Source: Terriglobia bacterium
GTDB taxonomy: Bacteria; Acidobacteriota; UBA6911
Length of the DNA: 64,000 bases
NCBI GenBank assembly: GCA_020072565.1
Contig: JAIQGI010000019.1
Location: forward strand, 62,001 to 126,000
Reading direction: 5' to 3'
The notes below the pieces were generated by a model. It saw nothing but the letters and a program-made list of their open reading frames with translations, was not told the origin of the DNA and did no database searches. How positions within the stretch are numbered: the stretch's first letter is position 1; the number at the start of each line of letters is the position of its first letter. Below are positions 33,734 to 43,141 of the stretch, in pieces. A program made the translations under genes and the position numbers.

Positions 33734-35797
33734 CTACGCGAAATGGCTCAGTCTGCCCCGCGGCCCGGTTAGCGAATCGTCCCAGTCGGCAGGCTTGACG
33801 GCGCCGACGAATTCGATGCGCTTGGAGGTCATGACCATCCCCCGGGCGTCTCGATCGCGCACGGGCACGCGCTCCACCGTGAATTCCTGCTGCCGGATCT
33901 TCGTGCGCCCGTCGGCGGCGTACCTCACATAGAGCACCGGCGGGCTGTCGTCGGCAAAGAAGCGGATGCCGGCACCCTTCGGAATCAGGCGGCACTCTCG
34001 GTTGGTAATCAGGCCGCCGGCCGCAAACTTCTTGATGTGCGTGAACAGATCCCACTCATAAACCATGGTCATCGCTCGCTCGCGGTCCAGAATGGCGCAG
34101 TAGATCATTGAAGTATCCACAAACAGCTTGTCCGGCGGTGCCACGACCTTGCAGCGCCCGTCCTTCCACACCAGCAGCAGCCGGTCCAGCGGCGAGCAGG
34201 ATAGTAGCGGGCAGCCGGTGACCTTGTGACCGACATAGCCTTTCTCGCGATCATACCCGATAGTGAGTTCGTCGGCCGTGAGTTCGCGTTCGGAGATCGC
34301 GCCGAACTGAACCAGCCGCGTGCGCCGTGGATTGTCGGCACCGTGCTTTCTCAGCAGGTTGCGCAGGTAGCGGATCACGTAAGGCACCAGGGCACCCAGA
34401 TCCTGCTCAACCTCAGCGAACTCGCCGGCCAGGCGCTCGATTTCCATGCGGTTCTTTTCGAGGTCGAAGAGCGATATCCGCCGGATGGGTATCCCCAGCA
34501 GCAGCTCCGCATCCTCGTGGGTCACATCGCGCTGCAGCCGGTCGCGGTACGGCTGAAGGCCGCTGAGAACAGCCTGCAGTACAGTTGTCGCAGAGTCGCA
34601 GGTCTCGATCTGCTTGTAGATCCGGTTCTGAACGAAGAGGCGGATGAGTGTCTGATGGTGGATCTCTTCCGCCAGCCGGCGCCGCCTGCGCATCAGTTCA
34701 CGTCGCAGGATTTCGACAAGCCTCGCTGTGCTGTAACGCAGGATCTCAGGAACATCCATTTCGACGGGCCTGTTGTCGCGGATGACGACGATGCGGCTCG
34801 CAATCTGGGTCTGACATTGGGTGAAGGCATAAAGGGCTTCCATGGCGCGGTCGAGATCCTGCTCGGGCGGCAGCTGAATCTCGATCTCCACCTGCCCGGC
34901 GGTGAAGTCGTTCAAGCTCTTGACTTTGATCTTGCCCTTGCGCGCCGCGTCTTCAATCGAGGCCATCAGCGAGTCGGTAGTGGCGCCGAAGGGGAGCTCG
35001 CGAAGGACGAGCGTGTGCTCATCCTTCTTCTCGATGAGCGCGCGCACGAGCACATGTCCGCGCCCGTCGTCGTAAGCTTCCGCATCCATCAGCCCGCCCT
35101 GGGGAAAATCGGGAACCACGCAGAACGGCTTTTTCCCGAGGATCGCGATCTGGGCTTCGAGCAGCTCCGCGAAGTTGTGCGGCAGGGTGCGCGTGGAGAT
35201 GCCGACGGCGATCCCTTCCGCCCCGAGCATAAGCAGCAGGGGGATTTTCGCCGGCAGCATGACGGGCTCCTGCTTGCGCCCGTCATAGGAGGGGACAAAC
35301 TCGGTCAGATCATCGTTGAAAAGCTCGGTGCGCGCCAGGTCGGTGAGACGGCACTCGATGTAACGCGCCGCGGCGGGCGGATCCCCGGTGTAGATGTTGC
35401 CGAAATTGCCCTGGCGCTCGATGAGGTACTGGCGATTGGCCAAGGCCACCAGCGCCTCTCCGATCGAGGCGTCGCCGTGCGGGTGAAACTGCATGCAGTA
35501 GCCGACGATGTTGGCGACCTTGATGAATTTGCCGTCATCGTTTTCATGCAGCGAAAAGAGAATGCGCCGCTGCACGGGCTTCAGACCGTCGTCCAGGCTG
35601 GGGATCGCCCGGTCGCGGATGACATAGGATGCATACTGGAGGAAATTGTCGTCGACCAGCCGCTTGAGCGGCCCGTCTCCCGTGGCCTGGAGTTTCCCGC
35701 CCACGCCCGCGGACAGTGCCCAGGATTCGGGCGCAGGTGCAGTTTCCACGGATTCCTCGGTTCGGAACAGGGGCAGTCTCTTTTGGCCGTTGGTCAT
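33734..35797 (-). CDS. parC: DNA topoisomerase IV subunit A (GyrA/ParC family)
   Basis: 687 aa from the ATG at 35797. Breakage-reunion domain: YASYVIRDRAIPSLDDGLKP, QRRILFSLHEND, FHPHGDASIGEALVALA and the active-site Tyr146 in AARYIECRLTDLA, which forms the 5'-phosphotyrosyl link. The tail after about residue 500 is short and lacks the GyrA-box QRRGGxG, fitting ParC-like rather than gyrase. The ATG overlaps the parE stop by 4 nt, so both subunits are translated from one message. The type is close to the topo IV-like pairs of Bacteroidetes and Acidobacteria (from memory). Decatenates daughter chromosomes. Confidence 0.92.
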   Translation of the reverse strand: MTNGQKRLPLFRTEESVETAPAPESWALSAGVGGKLQATGDGPLKRLVDDNFLQYASYVIRDRAIPSLDDGLKPVQRRILFSLHENDDGKFIKVANIVGYCMQFHPHGDASIGEALVALANRQYLIERQGNFGNIYTGDPPAAARYIECRLTDLARTELFNDDLTEFVPSYDGRKQEPVMLPAKIPLLLMLGAEGIAVGISTRTLPHNFAELLEAQIAILGKKPFCVVPDFPQGGLMDAEAYDDGRGHVLVRALIEKKDEHTLVLRELPFGATTDSLMASIEDAARKGKIKVKSLNDFTAGQVEIEIQLPPEQDLDRAMEALYAFTQCQTQIASRIVVIRDNRPVEMDVPEILRYSTARLVEILRRELMRRRRRLAEEIHHQTLIRLFVQNRIYKQIETCDSATTVLQAVLSGLQPYRDRLQRDVTHEDAELLLGIPIRRISLFDLEKNRMEIERLAGEFAEVEQDLGALVPYVIRYLRNLLRKHGADNPRRTRLVQFGAISERELTADELTIGYDREKGYVGHKVTGCPLLSCSPLDRLLLVWKDGRCKVVAPPDKLFVDTSMIYCAILDRERAMTMVYEWDLFTHIKKFAAGGLITNRECRLIPKGAGIRFFADDSPPVLYVRYAADGRTKIRQQEFTVERVPVRDRDARGMVMTSKRIEFVGAVKPADWDDSLTGPRGRLSHFA

Positions 35798-37608
35798 GGC
35801 TCGGCCTCGACGACGAGGTGGTTCATGATGTACTGACGCCGCTCGGGAGTGTTTCTGCCCATGTAGAAGCTCAGGATCGCCGGCACACCGTGGCGGTTGG
35901 CCGCGCACACTGGGGTAAGGCGCATCTCGGGGCCGATGAAGCGCTTGAACTCGCCCGGGGAGATTTCGCCGAGCCCCTTGAAGCGCGTTACCTCCGTCCC
36001 GCGCAACTCCTTTACGGCCGCGTCGCGCTCGTCCTCGGAGTAACAGTAGATCGTGTCTTTGCGGTTGCGCACCCGGAAGAGGGGGGTCTCAAGAATGTGG
36101 ACATGGCCTTCGTGGACAATGGGCTCGAAAAAACGCAGGAAAAACGTCAGCAGCAGGTTGCGAATGTGCAGGCCATCCACATCAGCATCTGTGGCGAGGA
36201 TGACCTTGTGATAGCGCAGGCGCTCGATTGAATCCTCGATGTCGAGGCTCCGCATCAGGTTGTAGAGTTCCTCGTTTTTATACATGACGTCGCGCCGCAG
36301 GTCGCAGACGTTCAGCGGCTTGCCGCGCAGGGCAAAAATGGCCTGGCTGTTGACATCGCGACAGCTGACGATCGAACCGGCAGCGGATTGGCCCTCGGTG
36401 ATGAAAATCATGGACGCAGCGCCGCGCCCGGTGCGCTTGTCGTAGTGAATCTTGCAGTCCTTGAGCTGCGGCACGCGGATGGAAGTCGCGCGGGCACGCT
36501 CGCGGGCCATTTTTTTGATGGATTGGAGCTCCTTGCGCAGCTTGACCGTCTCTTCGATCTTGAAGAGAGCCTTTTCCGCGGCCTTGCGGTTGCGGTGGAG
36601 CAGATCCGCGACAATCTCGCGCACCTGGGCGACCAGTTCACCGCGCAAGTCGGTGTTGCCGAGCTTGTTCTTGGTCTGTGATTCAAAGACCGGCTCCTTC
36701 AGCCGGACAGCGATGGCCCCCGCCATGCCTTCGCGTATGTCGTCTCCCTCAAACCTGCCCTTGGAGAACTCGTTGAATCCCTTGACCAACCCTTCGCGGA
36801 AGGCGCTCAGATGCACGCCGCCGTCGCTCGTGTACTGGCCATTGACGAACGAGAGGAAGGTCTCATCGAAGCGCTGGGTGTGGGTGAGGACCAGCTCCAT
36901 GGTCTTGGAGCGACAGTGCAAAGGAGGGTAGAGCGCCTCGTCGCCGACTTCGTCGCGCAAGAGGTCCAACAGGCCGTTGCGGGAGAGAAAAACCCTACCG
37001 TTGTACTCGATGCGCAGACCGGCGTTCAGAAAGGAGTAAAGCCGCAAGCGGCGGATGACGTGGTCGGCTGCAAAAGCTACCGCGCCAAAAATCTCCGGAT
37101 CCGGCTCGAAGCTGATCAGCGTGCCGTCAGCTTCCTCGTGCGCCTCGCCTGTCCACTCCTCCAGCAACTTGCCACGTTCAAAGACCGCCCCGGCATATTC
37201 GCCGCTCCGGAAGCTGCGGACCGCAAAGCGGCGCGACAGCGCATTGACGGCCTTCGTGCCGATGCCGTTCAGGCCCACGCTGAACTGAAAAACCTCGTCG
37301 CTGTATTTCGCTCCCGTGTTGATGCGGGAGACGCACTCGACCACCTTGCCCAGCGGAATGCCGCGACCGTAATCGCGCACCACGACCCGCGGACCGTCAA
37401 GGGTCACGGCGATGAGGTCGCCGTAGCCCATGATGAATTCGTCGACGGAATTGTCAACGACTTCCTTGAGGAGAACGTAGATGCCGTCGTCGTAGTCCGC
37501 CCCGTCTCCGATGCGGCCGATGTACATCCCCGTTCGCTTTCGGATATGCTCCAGCGACGACAGGGACTTGATCTTATCTTCGTCGTAGTTGTGCGGTTTC
37601 GTAGTCAT
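35794..37608 (-). CDS. parE: DNA topoisomerase IV subunit B (GyrB/ParE family)
   Basis: 604 aa. GHKL ATPase: LEHIRKRTGMYIGRIGDG, VVDNSVDEFIMGYGD (ATP-binding Asn), RDYGRGIPLGK and GLNGIGTKAVNALS. Toprim: FITEGQSAAGSIVSCRDV with the catalytic Glu, LRGKPLNV, and ATDADVDGLHIRNLLLTFFL with the metal Asp pair. C-terminal RFKGLGEISPGEFKRFIG. Together with ParC it makes an A2B2 enzyme. The QAIFALRGKPLNV and HIR blocks favour the ParE/topo IV lineage. It is upstream of parC with a 4-nt overlap. Confidence 0.93.
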   Translation of the reverse strand: MTTKPHNYDEDKIKSLSSLEHIRKRTGMYIGRIGDGADYDDGIYVLLKEVVDNSVDEFIMGYGDLIAVTLDGPRVVVRDYGRGIPLGKVVECVSRINTGAKYSDEVFQFSVGLNGIGTKAVNALSRRFAVRSFRSGEYAGAVFERGKLLEEWTGEAHEEADGTLISFEPDPEIFGAVAFAADHVIRRLRLYSFLNAGLRIEYNGRVFLSRNGLLDLLRDEVGDEALYPPLHCRSKTMELVLTHTQRFDETFLSFVNGQYTSDGGVHLSAFREGLVKGFNEFSKGRFEGDDIREGMAGAIAVRLKEPVFESQTKNKLGNTDLRGELVAQVREIVADLLHRNRKAAEKALFKIEETVKLRKELQSIKKMARERARATSIRVPQLKDCKIHYDKRTGRGAASMIFITEGQSAAGSIVSCRDVNSQAIFALRGKPLNVCDLRRDVMYKNEELYNLMRSLDIEDSIERLRYHKVILATDADVDGLHIRNLLLTFFLRFFEPIVHEGHVHILETPLFRVRNRKDTIYCYSEDERDAAVKELRGTEVTRFKGLGEISPGEFKRFIGPEMRLTPVCAANRHGVPAILSFYMGRNTPERRQYIMNHLVVEAEP

Positions 37609-37647
37609 GCTCGGAGAGGCGTGATTCTATCAGCTTCAGCGGTTCAG

Positions 37648-37664
37648 AAAAAGGGGACATTCCG
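37648..37664. repeat. AAAAGGGGACATTC half-element
   Basis: AAAAAGGGGACATTCCG matches the left arm of 18260-18342. It directly precedes the broken 5' edge of a methyltransferase fragment and follows the parE start region. Confidence 0.55.
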
Positions 37665-37677
37665 ACCTTGCAGATCA

Positions 37678-38010
37678 ATTATACTCTCGAAGAAATTCCT
37701 GACAAACGGGAACACCGTCTACGGTGTCGAGCCCAATGACGAAATGCGGGCGGCGGCAGAGAGGCTGCTCGAGGACCACGCCCATTTCACGAGCGTCAGG
37801 GGAGCTGCCGAGGCGACCGGACCGCCTGCAGGCGCGATTGACCTGGTAGTCGCCGGGCAGGCCTTTCACTGGTTCCATCAGGAAGAAGCCCGGGCGGAGT
37901 TTGCCAGAATTCTGAAACCGCGAGGATGGGTTGCGCTGGTCTGGAACACCCGGAAAACAGAAACCACTTCATTCTCGAGGGAGTACGAACGACTGCTGCA
38001 GACCTTCACT
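37678..38010 (+). pseudogene. class I SAM-dependent methyltransferase fragment
   Basis: About 110 codons in one frame: FLTNGNTVYGVEPNDEMRAA (motif II acidic residue), AGAIDLVVAGQAFHWFHQEE (motif IV-like with the FHWF signature of the methyltransferase-11 group) and RILKPRGWVALVWNTRKTE. The glycine-rich SAM loop that should precede it is missing, and the C-terminal third is cut where the discoidin-like gene begins on the other strand. No start or ribosome-binding site. A relic, edged on its left by the repeat at 37648. Confidence 0.8.
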
Positions 38011-38674
38011 TCCGCGCTATCACATCCACCTCGCTGTAGAAAGTGTTGCCATAGTCGTCGTCGGCCTCATTGGCGACGCAGTTGAAGAGGAGGTAGCGAT
38101 ATTTGCCCAAGGTGCCGCCGGAGTCGGTGATGCTCACCCCGTACTGGCCGCCGCCATCGCCCTGTCTGGGCCGGGTATCGACGGTCGCGATGAGTTTCCA
38201 GCCGCAGGTGGCAGGGTCGATGCCGCCGTTGGGAGCAGCCTTGAAATTGGGATCGGTCCCATCGCTGGCATAGAGCTTGTACACTTGCGGTCCGCGGGTG
38301 TTGGGATGCCACGAATAGGTGTTGACCTGGGCAATCTCAATTATGCTGCCCAGATCCATGCTGAAACGCCCCCCCATGGTTCCGGCGTTAAAAAAGAAGT
38401 TGGCTGCAGGCTGATCTTCTTCGGTGGGCAGCAGGCCGTCGGTGAGGGCGCTCAGGTCAGCGCCGTTGGGATCGATTTCCCCATCGACCAGGGTGAGCTT
38501 CGCCCTGGCGGCCGCGTCGTCTTTGGCGGGCGTCGGCACACGCTTGAACTTGAAGTCTCCGCTGGCCGTGCCGACGCTGTTGTAATCAATGTTGACCGTT
38601 ACCCCGGCATACGCCCACACCGTCAGGCCCGCAAGAATCACCGTAAGTCCCGGATAGCCCATCTTTCGTTTCAC
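38006..38674 (-). CDS. secreted protein with discoidin (F5/8-C)-like domain
   Basis: 222 aa from the GTG at 38674, which has GGAG six nucleotides before it and gives a charged signal-peptide start (MKRKMGYPGLTVILAGLTVW); the ATG at 38662 is the alternative. The domain at about residues 90-222 fits a galactose-binding-like beta-sandwich: GGRFSMDLGSIIEIAQVNTY, SWHPNTRGPQVYKLYASDGT and a C-terminal strand SEVDVIARK. Such domains bind carbohydrate or surface polymers. No catalytic domain is attached. Its stop codon overlaps the decayed methyltransferase on the other strand. It lies 13 bp upstream of the end of ettA and shares its direction, but ettA is transcribed toward it, so read-through is possible. 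Confidence 0.7.
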   Translation of the reverse strand: MKRKMGYPGLTVILAGLTVWAYAGVTVNIDYNSVGTASGDFKFKRVPTPAKDDAAARAKLTLVDGEIDPNGADLSALTDGLLPTEEDQPAANFFFNAGTMGGRFSMDLGSIIEIAQVNTYSWHPNTRGPQVYKLYASDGTDPNFKAAPNGGIDPATCGWKLIATVDTRPRQGDGGGQYGVSITDSGGTLGKYRYLLFNCVANEADDDYGNTFYSEVDVIARK

Positions 38675-38687
38675 AAAGGTCTCCTTC

Positions 38688-40373
38688 TCAGCCTCGGACG
38701 AGTGGCTTGTATCTGATGCGATGTGGCTGGTCGGCAAGAGCGCCCAGGCGCCGCTTGCGGTCGGCCTCGTAGTCCTGATAGTTCCCCTCGAACCAGACGA
38801 CTTTCGAATCCCCTTCGAAGGCGAGGATGTGGGTCGCGATCCGGTCCAGAAACCACCGGTCGTGGCTGATGACAACTGCGCAGCCGGCGAAGCTGAGCAG
38901 GGCGTCTTCCAGTGAGCGGAGTGTGTCGACATCCAGGTCGTTGGTCGGCTCGTCGAGCAGAAGCAGGTTGCCGCCGCTCTTGAGCACCTTGGCCAGGTGG
39001 ACGCGGTTGCGTTCTCCCCCGGACAGGTCTTTCACGCGCTTTTGCTGGTCGGAACCCTTGAAGTTGAACGCCGCCGCATATGATCGCGCCGGGATCTCGC
39101 GTTTGCCGAGCGCAACCATATCGTGACCGTCACTGATTTCCTCCCAGGCCTGGCGTTCGCCGATCAATGTGTCGCGGCTTTGATCGACATACGCAACCTT
39201 GACTGTCTCACCGATCCGAAGAGTGCCTCCGTCCGGTCTCTCCTCGCCGACGACCATGCGGAAGAGCGTGGTTTTGCCGGCGCCGTTGGCGCCGATTACG
39301 CCCACGATGCCGCCCGGAGGCAGCTTGAACGACAGATCCTCGATCAGCAGTTTGTCGCCGTAGCCCTTGCGCAGATTGGCCGCCTCAACCACGAGATCTC
39401 CCAGCCTCGGCCCGGGAGGTATGTGCAGGTCGGTGGCCTGTGTACGCTTCTCTGCTTCCATTTCCTCGGCCAGCAACTGTTCGTACGCGGTCAGGCGCGC
39501 TTTCCCTTTCGCCTGGCGAGCGCGGGGGGACATGTGCACCCATTCCAGTTCGCGCTGGAGCGTACGCTGGCGCGCCGACTCCTGTTTTTCCTCCAGTGCG
39601 AGCCGGGCCTGCTTCTGTTCGAGCCAGGAGGAGTAGTTCCCCTCCCAAGGGATGCCTTCGCCGCGGTCCAACTCGAGAATCCAGCCGGCGACGTTGTCCA
39701 GGAAATACCTGTCATGGGTGATGGCAACTACGGTGCCGGGATAATCTTTCAGGAAGCGTTCCAGCCAGGCAACCGACTCGGCGTCCAGGTGATTGGTAGG
39801 CTCGTCGAGAAGGAGCAGATCGGGCCGCTCCAGGAGCAGGCGGCACAACGCCACGCGCCGGCGTTCGCCGCCGGAAAGCCTGGTTACTTCGGCATTCCCG
39901 GGAGGGAGGCGCAGCGCATCCATCGCAATCTCCAGCGTCCGGTCGAGCTCCCACGCGTTGCAGGCATCGATGGCATCCTGCACCCTCGCCTGCTCCGCCA
40001 GAAGTTTATCCATTTCTTCCGGTGACATATCTTCGGCGAAGCGGGCGTTGATGTCGTCGAATGACCTGAGCAGTTCTCTCGTGGCGCGCACCCCTTCTTC
40101 CACATTCCCGAGGACGTCCTTCGACGGGTCGAGTTGAGGTTCCTGCGGCAGGTAGCCGACTCTCACCCCTTCCGCAGGCCAGGCTTCCCCCTGGAATTCC
40201 GTAATCACGCCGGCCATGATCCTGAGCAACGTGCTCTTGCCCGTGCCATTGGCGCCGATAAGCCCGATCTTTGCGCCCGGGAAGAATGAGAGCCAGATCC
40301 CCTTGAGTACCTCCCGATTGGGCGGGAAGACCTTGCGCAGGTCCTTCATGACGTAAATGTACTGGTACGACAC
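38688..40373 (-). CDS. ettA: ABC-F translational throttle protein EttA
   Basis: 561 aa from a GTG at 40373 (AAGGGGTGCCGA upstream), which gives the expected N terminus '[17 protein letters not shown]', as in EttA. Two ABC domains: Walker [10 protein letters not shown] and GANGAGKTT, signatures [20 protein letters not shown] and [18 protein letters not shown], Walker [13 protein letters not shown] and [12 protein letters not shown]. The arm insertion and the inter-domain linker ([20 protein letters not shown]) are present; no membrane part. EttA binds the ribosomal E site and gates the first elongation steps according to ADP/ATP ratio. Length fits (E. coli about 555 aa). Confidence 0.95.
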   Translation of the reverse strand: MSYQYIYVMKDLRKVFPPNREVLKGIWLSFFPGAKIGLIGANGTGKSTLLRIMAGVITEFQGEAWPAEGVRVGYLPQEPQLDPSKDVLGNVEEGVRATRELLRSFDDINARFAEDMSPEEMDKLLAEQARVQDAIDACNAWELDRTLEIAMDALRLPPGNAEVTRLSGGERRRVALCRLLLERPDLLLLDEPTNHLDAESVAWLERFLKDYPGTVVAITHDRYFLDNVAGWILELDRGEGIPWEGNYSSWLEQKQARLALEEKQESARQRTLQRELEWVHMSPRARQAKGKARLTAYEQLLAEEMEAEKRTQATDLHIPPGPRLGDLVVEAANLRKGYGDKLLIEDLSFKLPPGGIVGVIGANGAGKTTLFRMVVGEERPDGGTLRIGETVKVAYVDQSRDTLIGERQAWEEISDGHDMVALGKREIPARSYAAAFNFKGSDQQKRVKDLSGGERNRVHLAKVLKSGGNLLLLDEPTNDLDVDTLRSLEDALLSFAGCAVVISHDRWFLDRIATHILAFEGDSKVVWFEGNYQDYEADRKRRLGALADQPHRIRYKPLVRG

Positions 40374-40655
40374 TCGGCACCCCTTGATGAAACAGCCGTG
40401 CGACCACGAGTTTATAAGTGATTTCAAATTCCCCTGCAAGACAAACAACCGTGAGGGCGATCGCCTGTGAGCCCGAGAGTCTTCATAACGCCGGCGGGCG
40501 ATGCTGATCACAGGTCTCCCTTTTCCTGATACAATGAGCCGCCCATGATAGGAGGCGCACGCCTGAGCCAGAGCACCAGGTCTACAGGATGCCTGGAGGC
40601 AATGGTGCGCCGAATAGTTGGGTACGGGATTCTATCTCCTTCAAGGAGCCTTGCT

Positions 40656-43025
40656 ATGCGCTGGCTGCGCCGGATCGTATTCACGCTGCTGAGCATTCTT
40701 CTTCTGGCCTTCGCCGCCGGTTGGCTGCTGCTTGCCGGTAGCCGTGCGCGCCTGGACGGCACGCAGGTTCAAGCCGGGTTGTCAGCCCCTGTCTCCATCA
40801 GTCGCGATCACCTCGGGATTGCCACTATTGAGGCGGAGAACCGCCGCGACCTTGCCAGTGCGCTCGGTTTCGCACACGCGCAGGAGCGCTTCTTCCAGAT
40901 GGACCTGCTGCGCCGCATCGCCGCGGGTGAACTCTCCGAACTGGTCGGTCCGGCAGGTGTGAAAGAAGATCTCAACCACCGTCGCCACCGGTTCCGCACC
41001 CGTGCGCAAGCTGCGGTCGCAGCCCTGCCGGCAGAGGAGCGCGAACTGCTGGATGCGTACCGCAACGGTGTCAACACCGGGCTGGCGGCGCTCCGAGTGC
41101 GTCCCTGGGAATACCTCGTGCTGCGAGCGGAGCCGATGCCGTGGCGCGACGAGGACAGCCTGCTGGCGAATGACACCATGTTTCTGAACCTCAATGAGGA
41201 CGGCACCAACAAGCGCGAATTATGTTTCGCGCAGATGCGCGCGGCATTGCCCGCTGCCGTCGTCGATTTTCTCCTCACGCGCGACGGATCCTGGGAAGCG
41301 CCGCTACAAGGCAACGCCACACCTGCGCCTGCAATTCCGGGCCCGGAGGCACTGGATTTGCGCGGCAGTCCCATCGCTGCCGCCGCGTTCGCGCTTCCGG
41401 ACGGCACCCGGCCGGGGAGCAACTGCTTTGCGGTCTCGGGCGCGCTTACCGGCGAGGGCGCTCTCGTCGCCAACGACATGCATCTGGGTCTGCGCGTGCC
41501 GGATATCTGGTTCCGCGCTCGCCTGCGCTATCCGGATCCCCGGGCACCCGGGCAGACGATCGACCTCAACGGCGTCACCTTGCCGGGACTGCCGGCGCTG
41601 ATAGCGGGCTCCAACGGCCACATCGCCTGGGGCTTCACGAACAGCCATGGCGACTGGCTGGACTGGGCGTGTGTCGAACGCGATCCCCGAGATCCGTCGC
41701 GCTACCGTGTGCCTGGAGGTTGGGGGCAGATTGAAACGCACGTCGAGACAATTCACGTTAAAGGCGGCGAGCCCCGGACGCTGAGTATCGAAGAGACATG
41801 CTGGGGCCCGATTATGGGCAAAGACGCCGACGGCACGCCACTGGCACTTTCCTGGATCGCGCACCTGACGCGCACCCATAGCCTGAGCCTGATGAAACTG
41901 GAACGAGTCCGCAGCGTACACGAGGCGCTGGATCTCGCGCCCGCTATTGCCATGCCGCCGCAGAACTTCACCGTCGGCGATGCCGAAGGCAACATTGGCT
42001 GGACGCTGACCGGCAACGCGCTGCCGTTGCGCAGTGGATATAATCCGGCCCTCCCCGCAGACTGGTCGCAGCCGGGTACAGGATGGACCGGCTTCGCCGG
42101 GCCGGCACAGGTCCCGCGCATCGAAAATCCCGCCTCCGGACGCCTGTGGACGGCGAACAACCGCACCACCTCGGACGCCTGGCTGGATTTGGTCGGCGAC
42201 GGCGGCTACGACAGTGGCGCGCGCGCAAAACAGATCAGCGATGACCTGCGCACGCGCGATCATTTCGCTGTGACGGATCTACTTGCCGTGCAATTGGACG
42301 ACCGCTCCCTGTTCCTCGCGCGCTGGCAACAGTTGCTGCAGGACGAGCTGCTGCAGGACGACGATCCCAAACTCTCGGAACTCAGGCGCCTGACCGGCTC
42401 ATGGGGTGGTCGTGCCGCAGCGGATGCCGTTGATTATCGCCTCGTGCGGACCTTCCGCCTGAGGGTGCACGAGGCAGTGCTGGCGCCCTTTGTCGCGCGC
42501 GTGAAGGCGCGCTTCGACGATTTCGTGCTCCCACCGTTCTACGATGGCGAGGCCCCGGTCTGGGCGTTGCTGCAAGCCCGTCCGCTGCACTTGCTCGATC
42601 CGAAGTACGCAGATTGGGATGCCCTGCTTAGGGCCGCAGCAGGGAGCGTGGTAGACACACTCGGCAGCCAGCCTGGTGGCCTGGCGTCGAGGACCTGGGG
42701 CGAACGTAACACCGCAGCGATCCGGCATCCCCTGTCGCCGTCACTGCCGGGCATCTTCTCCCGCGCGCTGGACATGCCGCCGGATCGATTGCCCGGAGAC
42801 AGCCACATGCCGCGCGTGCAGGCTCCGGATTTCGGCGCCTCTGAGCGCTTCGGCATCATGCCGGGTCACGAGGAGCGCAGTTACCTGCACATTGCTGGCG
42901 GCCAGAGTGATCACCCGCTGTCACCTTATTACGGTGCGGGCCACGATGACTGGGTGCATGGCCGCGCCACACCACTGCTGCCGGGGCCGGCAGAGCACCG
43001 TCTGACCCTGAACCCGGCAAAGTGA
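40656..43025 (+). CDS. penicillin acylase family protein
   Basis: 789 aa from the ATG at 40656 (AAGGAGCCTTGCT upstream). N-terminal TM/signal helix (IVFTLLSILLLAFAAGWLLL). Alpha chain: ISRDHLGIATIEAENRRDLA and GFAHAQERFFQMDLLRRIAA, typical of the family. The autoproteolytic Ser at about residue 255 lies in RPGSNCFAVSGALT, in place of the more common GSNNW; then LVANDMHLGLRVPDIWFRAR and GVTLPGLPALIAGSNGHIAW of the beta chain. Ntn-hydrolases of this family split amide-linked acyl groups, including acyl-homoserine lactones or N-acyl amino acids; which one is not decidable here. A perfect hairpin follows the stop. Confidence 0.92.
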   Translation: MRWLRRIVFTLLSILLLAFAAGWLLLAGSRARLDGTQVQAGLSAPVSISRDHLGIATIEAENRRDLASALGFAHAQERFFQMDLLRRIAAGELSELVGPAGVKEDLNHRRHRFRTRAQAAVAALPAEERELLDAYRNGVNTGLAALRVRPWEYLVLRAEPMPWRDEDSLLANDTMFLNLNEDGTNKRELCFAQMRAALPAAVVDFLLTRDGSWEAPLQGNATPAPAIPGPEALDLRGSPIAAAAFALPDGTRPGSNCFAVSGALTGEGALVANDMHLGLRVPDIWFRARLRYPDPRAPGQTIDLNGVTLPGLPALIAGSNGHIAWGFTNSHGDWLDWACVERDPRDPSRYRVPGGWGQIETHVETIHVKGGEPRTLSIEETCWGPIMGKDADGTPLALSWIAHLTRTHSLSLMKLERVRSVHEALDLAPAIAMPPQNFTVGDAEGNIGWTLTGNALPLRSGYNPALPADWSQPGTGWTGFAGPAQVPRIENPASGRLWTANNRTTSDAWLDLVGDGGYDSGARAKQISDDLRTRDHFAVTDLLAVQLDDRSLFLARWQQLLQDELLQDDDPKLSELRRLTGSWGGRAAADAVDYRLVRTFRLRVHEAVLAPFVARVKARFDDFVLPPFYDGEAPVWALLQARPLHLLDPKYADWDALLRAAAGSVVDTLGSQPGGLASRTWGERNTAAIRHPLSPSLPGIFSRALDMPPDRLPGDSHMPRVQAPDFGASERFGIMPGHEERSYLHIAGGQSDHPLSPYYGAGHDDWVHGRATPLLPGPAEHRLTLNPAK

Positions 43026-43033
43026 CCGGGGAC

Positions 43034-43082
43034 GGATCTGCAAAAGTCAAATGCCATTATGAATTTTGACTTTTGCAGATCC
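43034..43082. terminator. perfect 18-bp hairpin after the penicillin acylase gene
   Basis: GGATCTGCAAAAGTCAAA at 43034-43051 is inverted exactly at 43065-43082; the loop is 13 nt. It starts 8 bp after the acylase stop and precedes the J-domain gene by 60 bp, so it is a likely terminator although it has no T-run after it. Confidence 0.7.
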
Positions 43083-43141
43083 ACCCCCCTGGTAGTGCCG
43101 ATAATAAAGGATGATAAGCTCTTGCAATCCCTGGACCTGAA

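Noticed and set aside
34226-35836. 536-codon open frame on the plus strand
   Set aside because: Antisense to parC, which has clear topoisomerase motifs; the plus reading has none.
36811-37670. Plus-strand open frame leading into the methyltransferase relic
   Set aside because: Antisense to parE up to about 37608; only the part after 37678 resembles a protein family.
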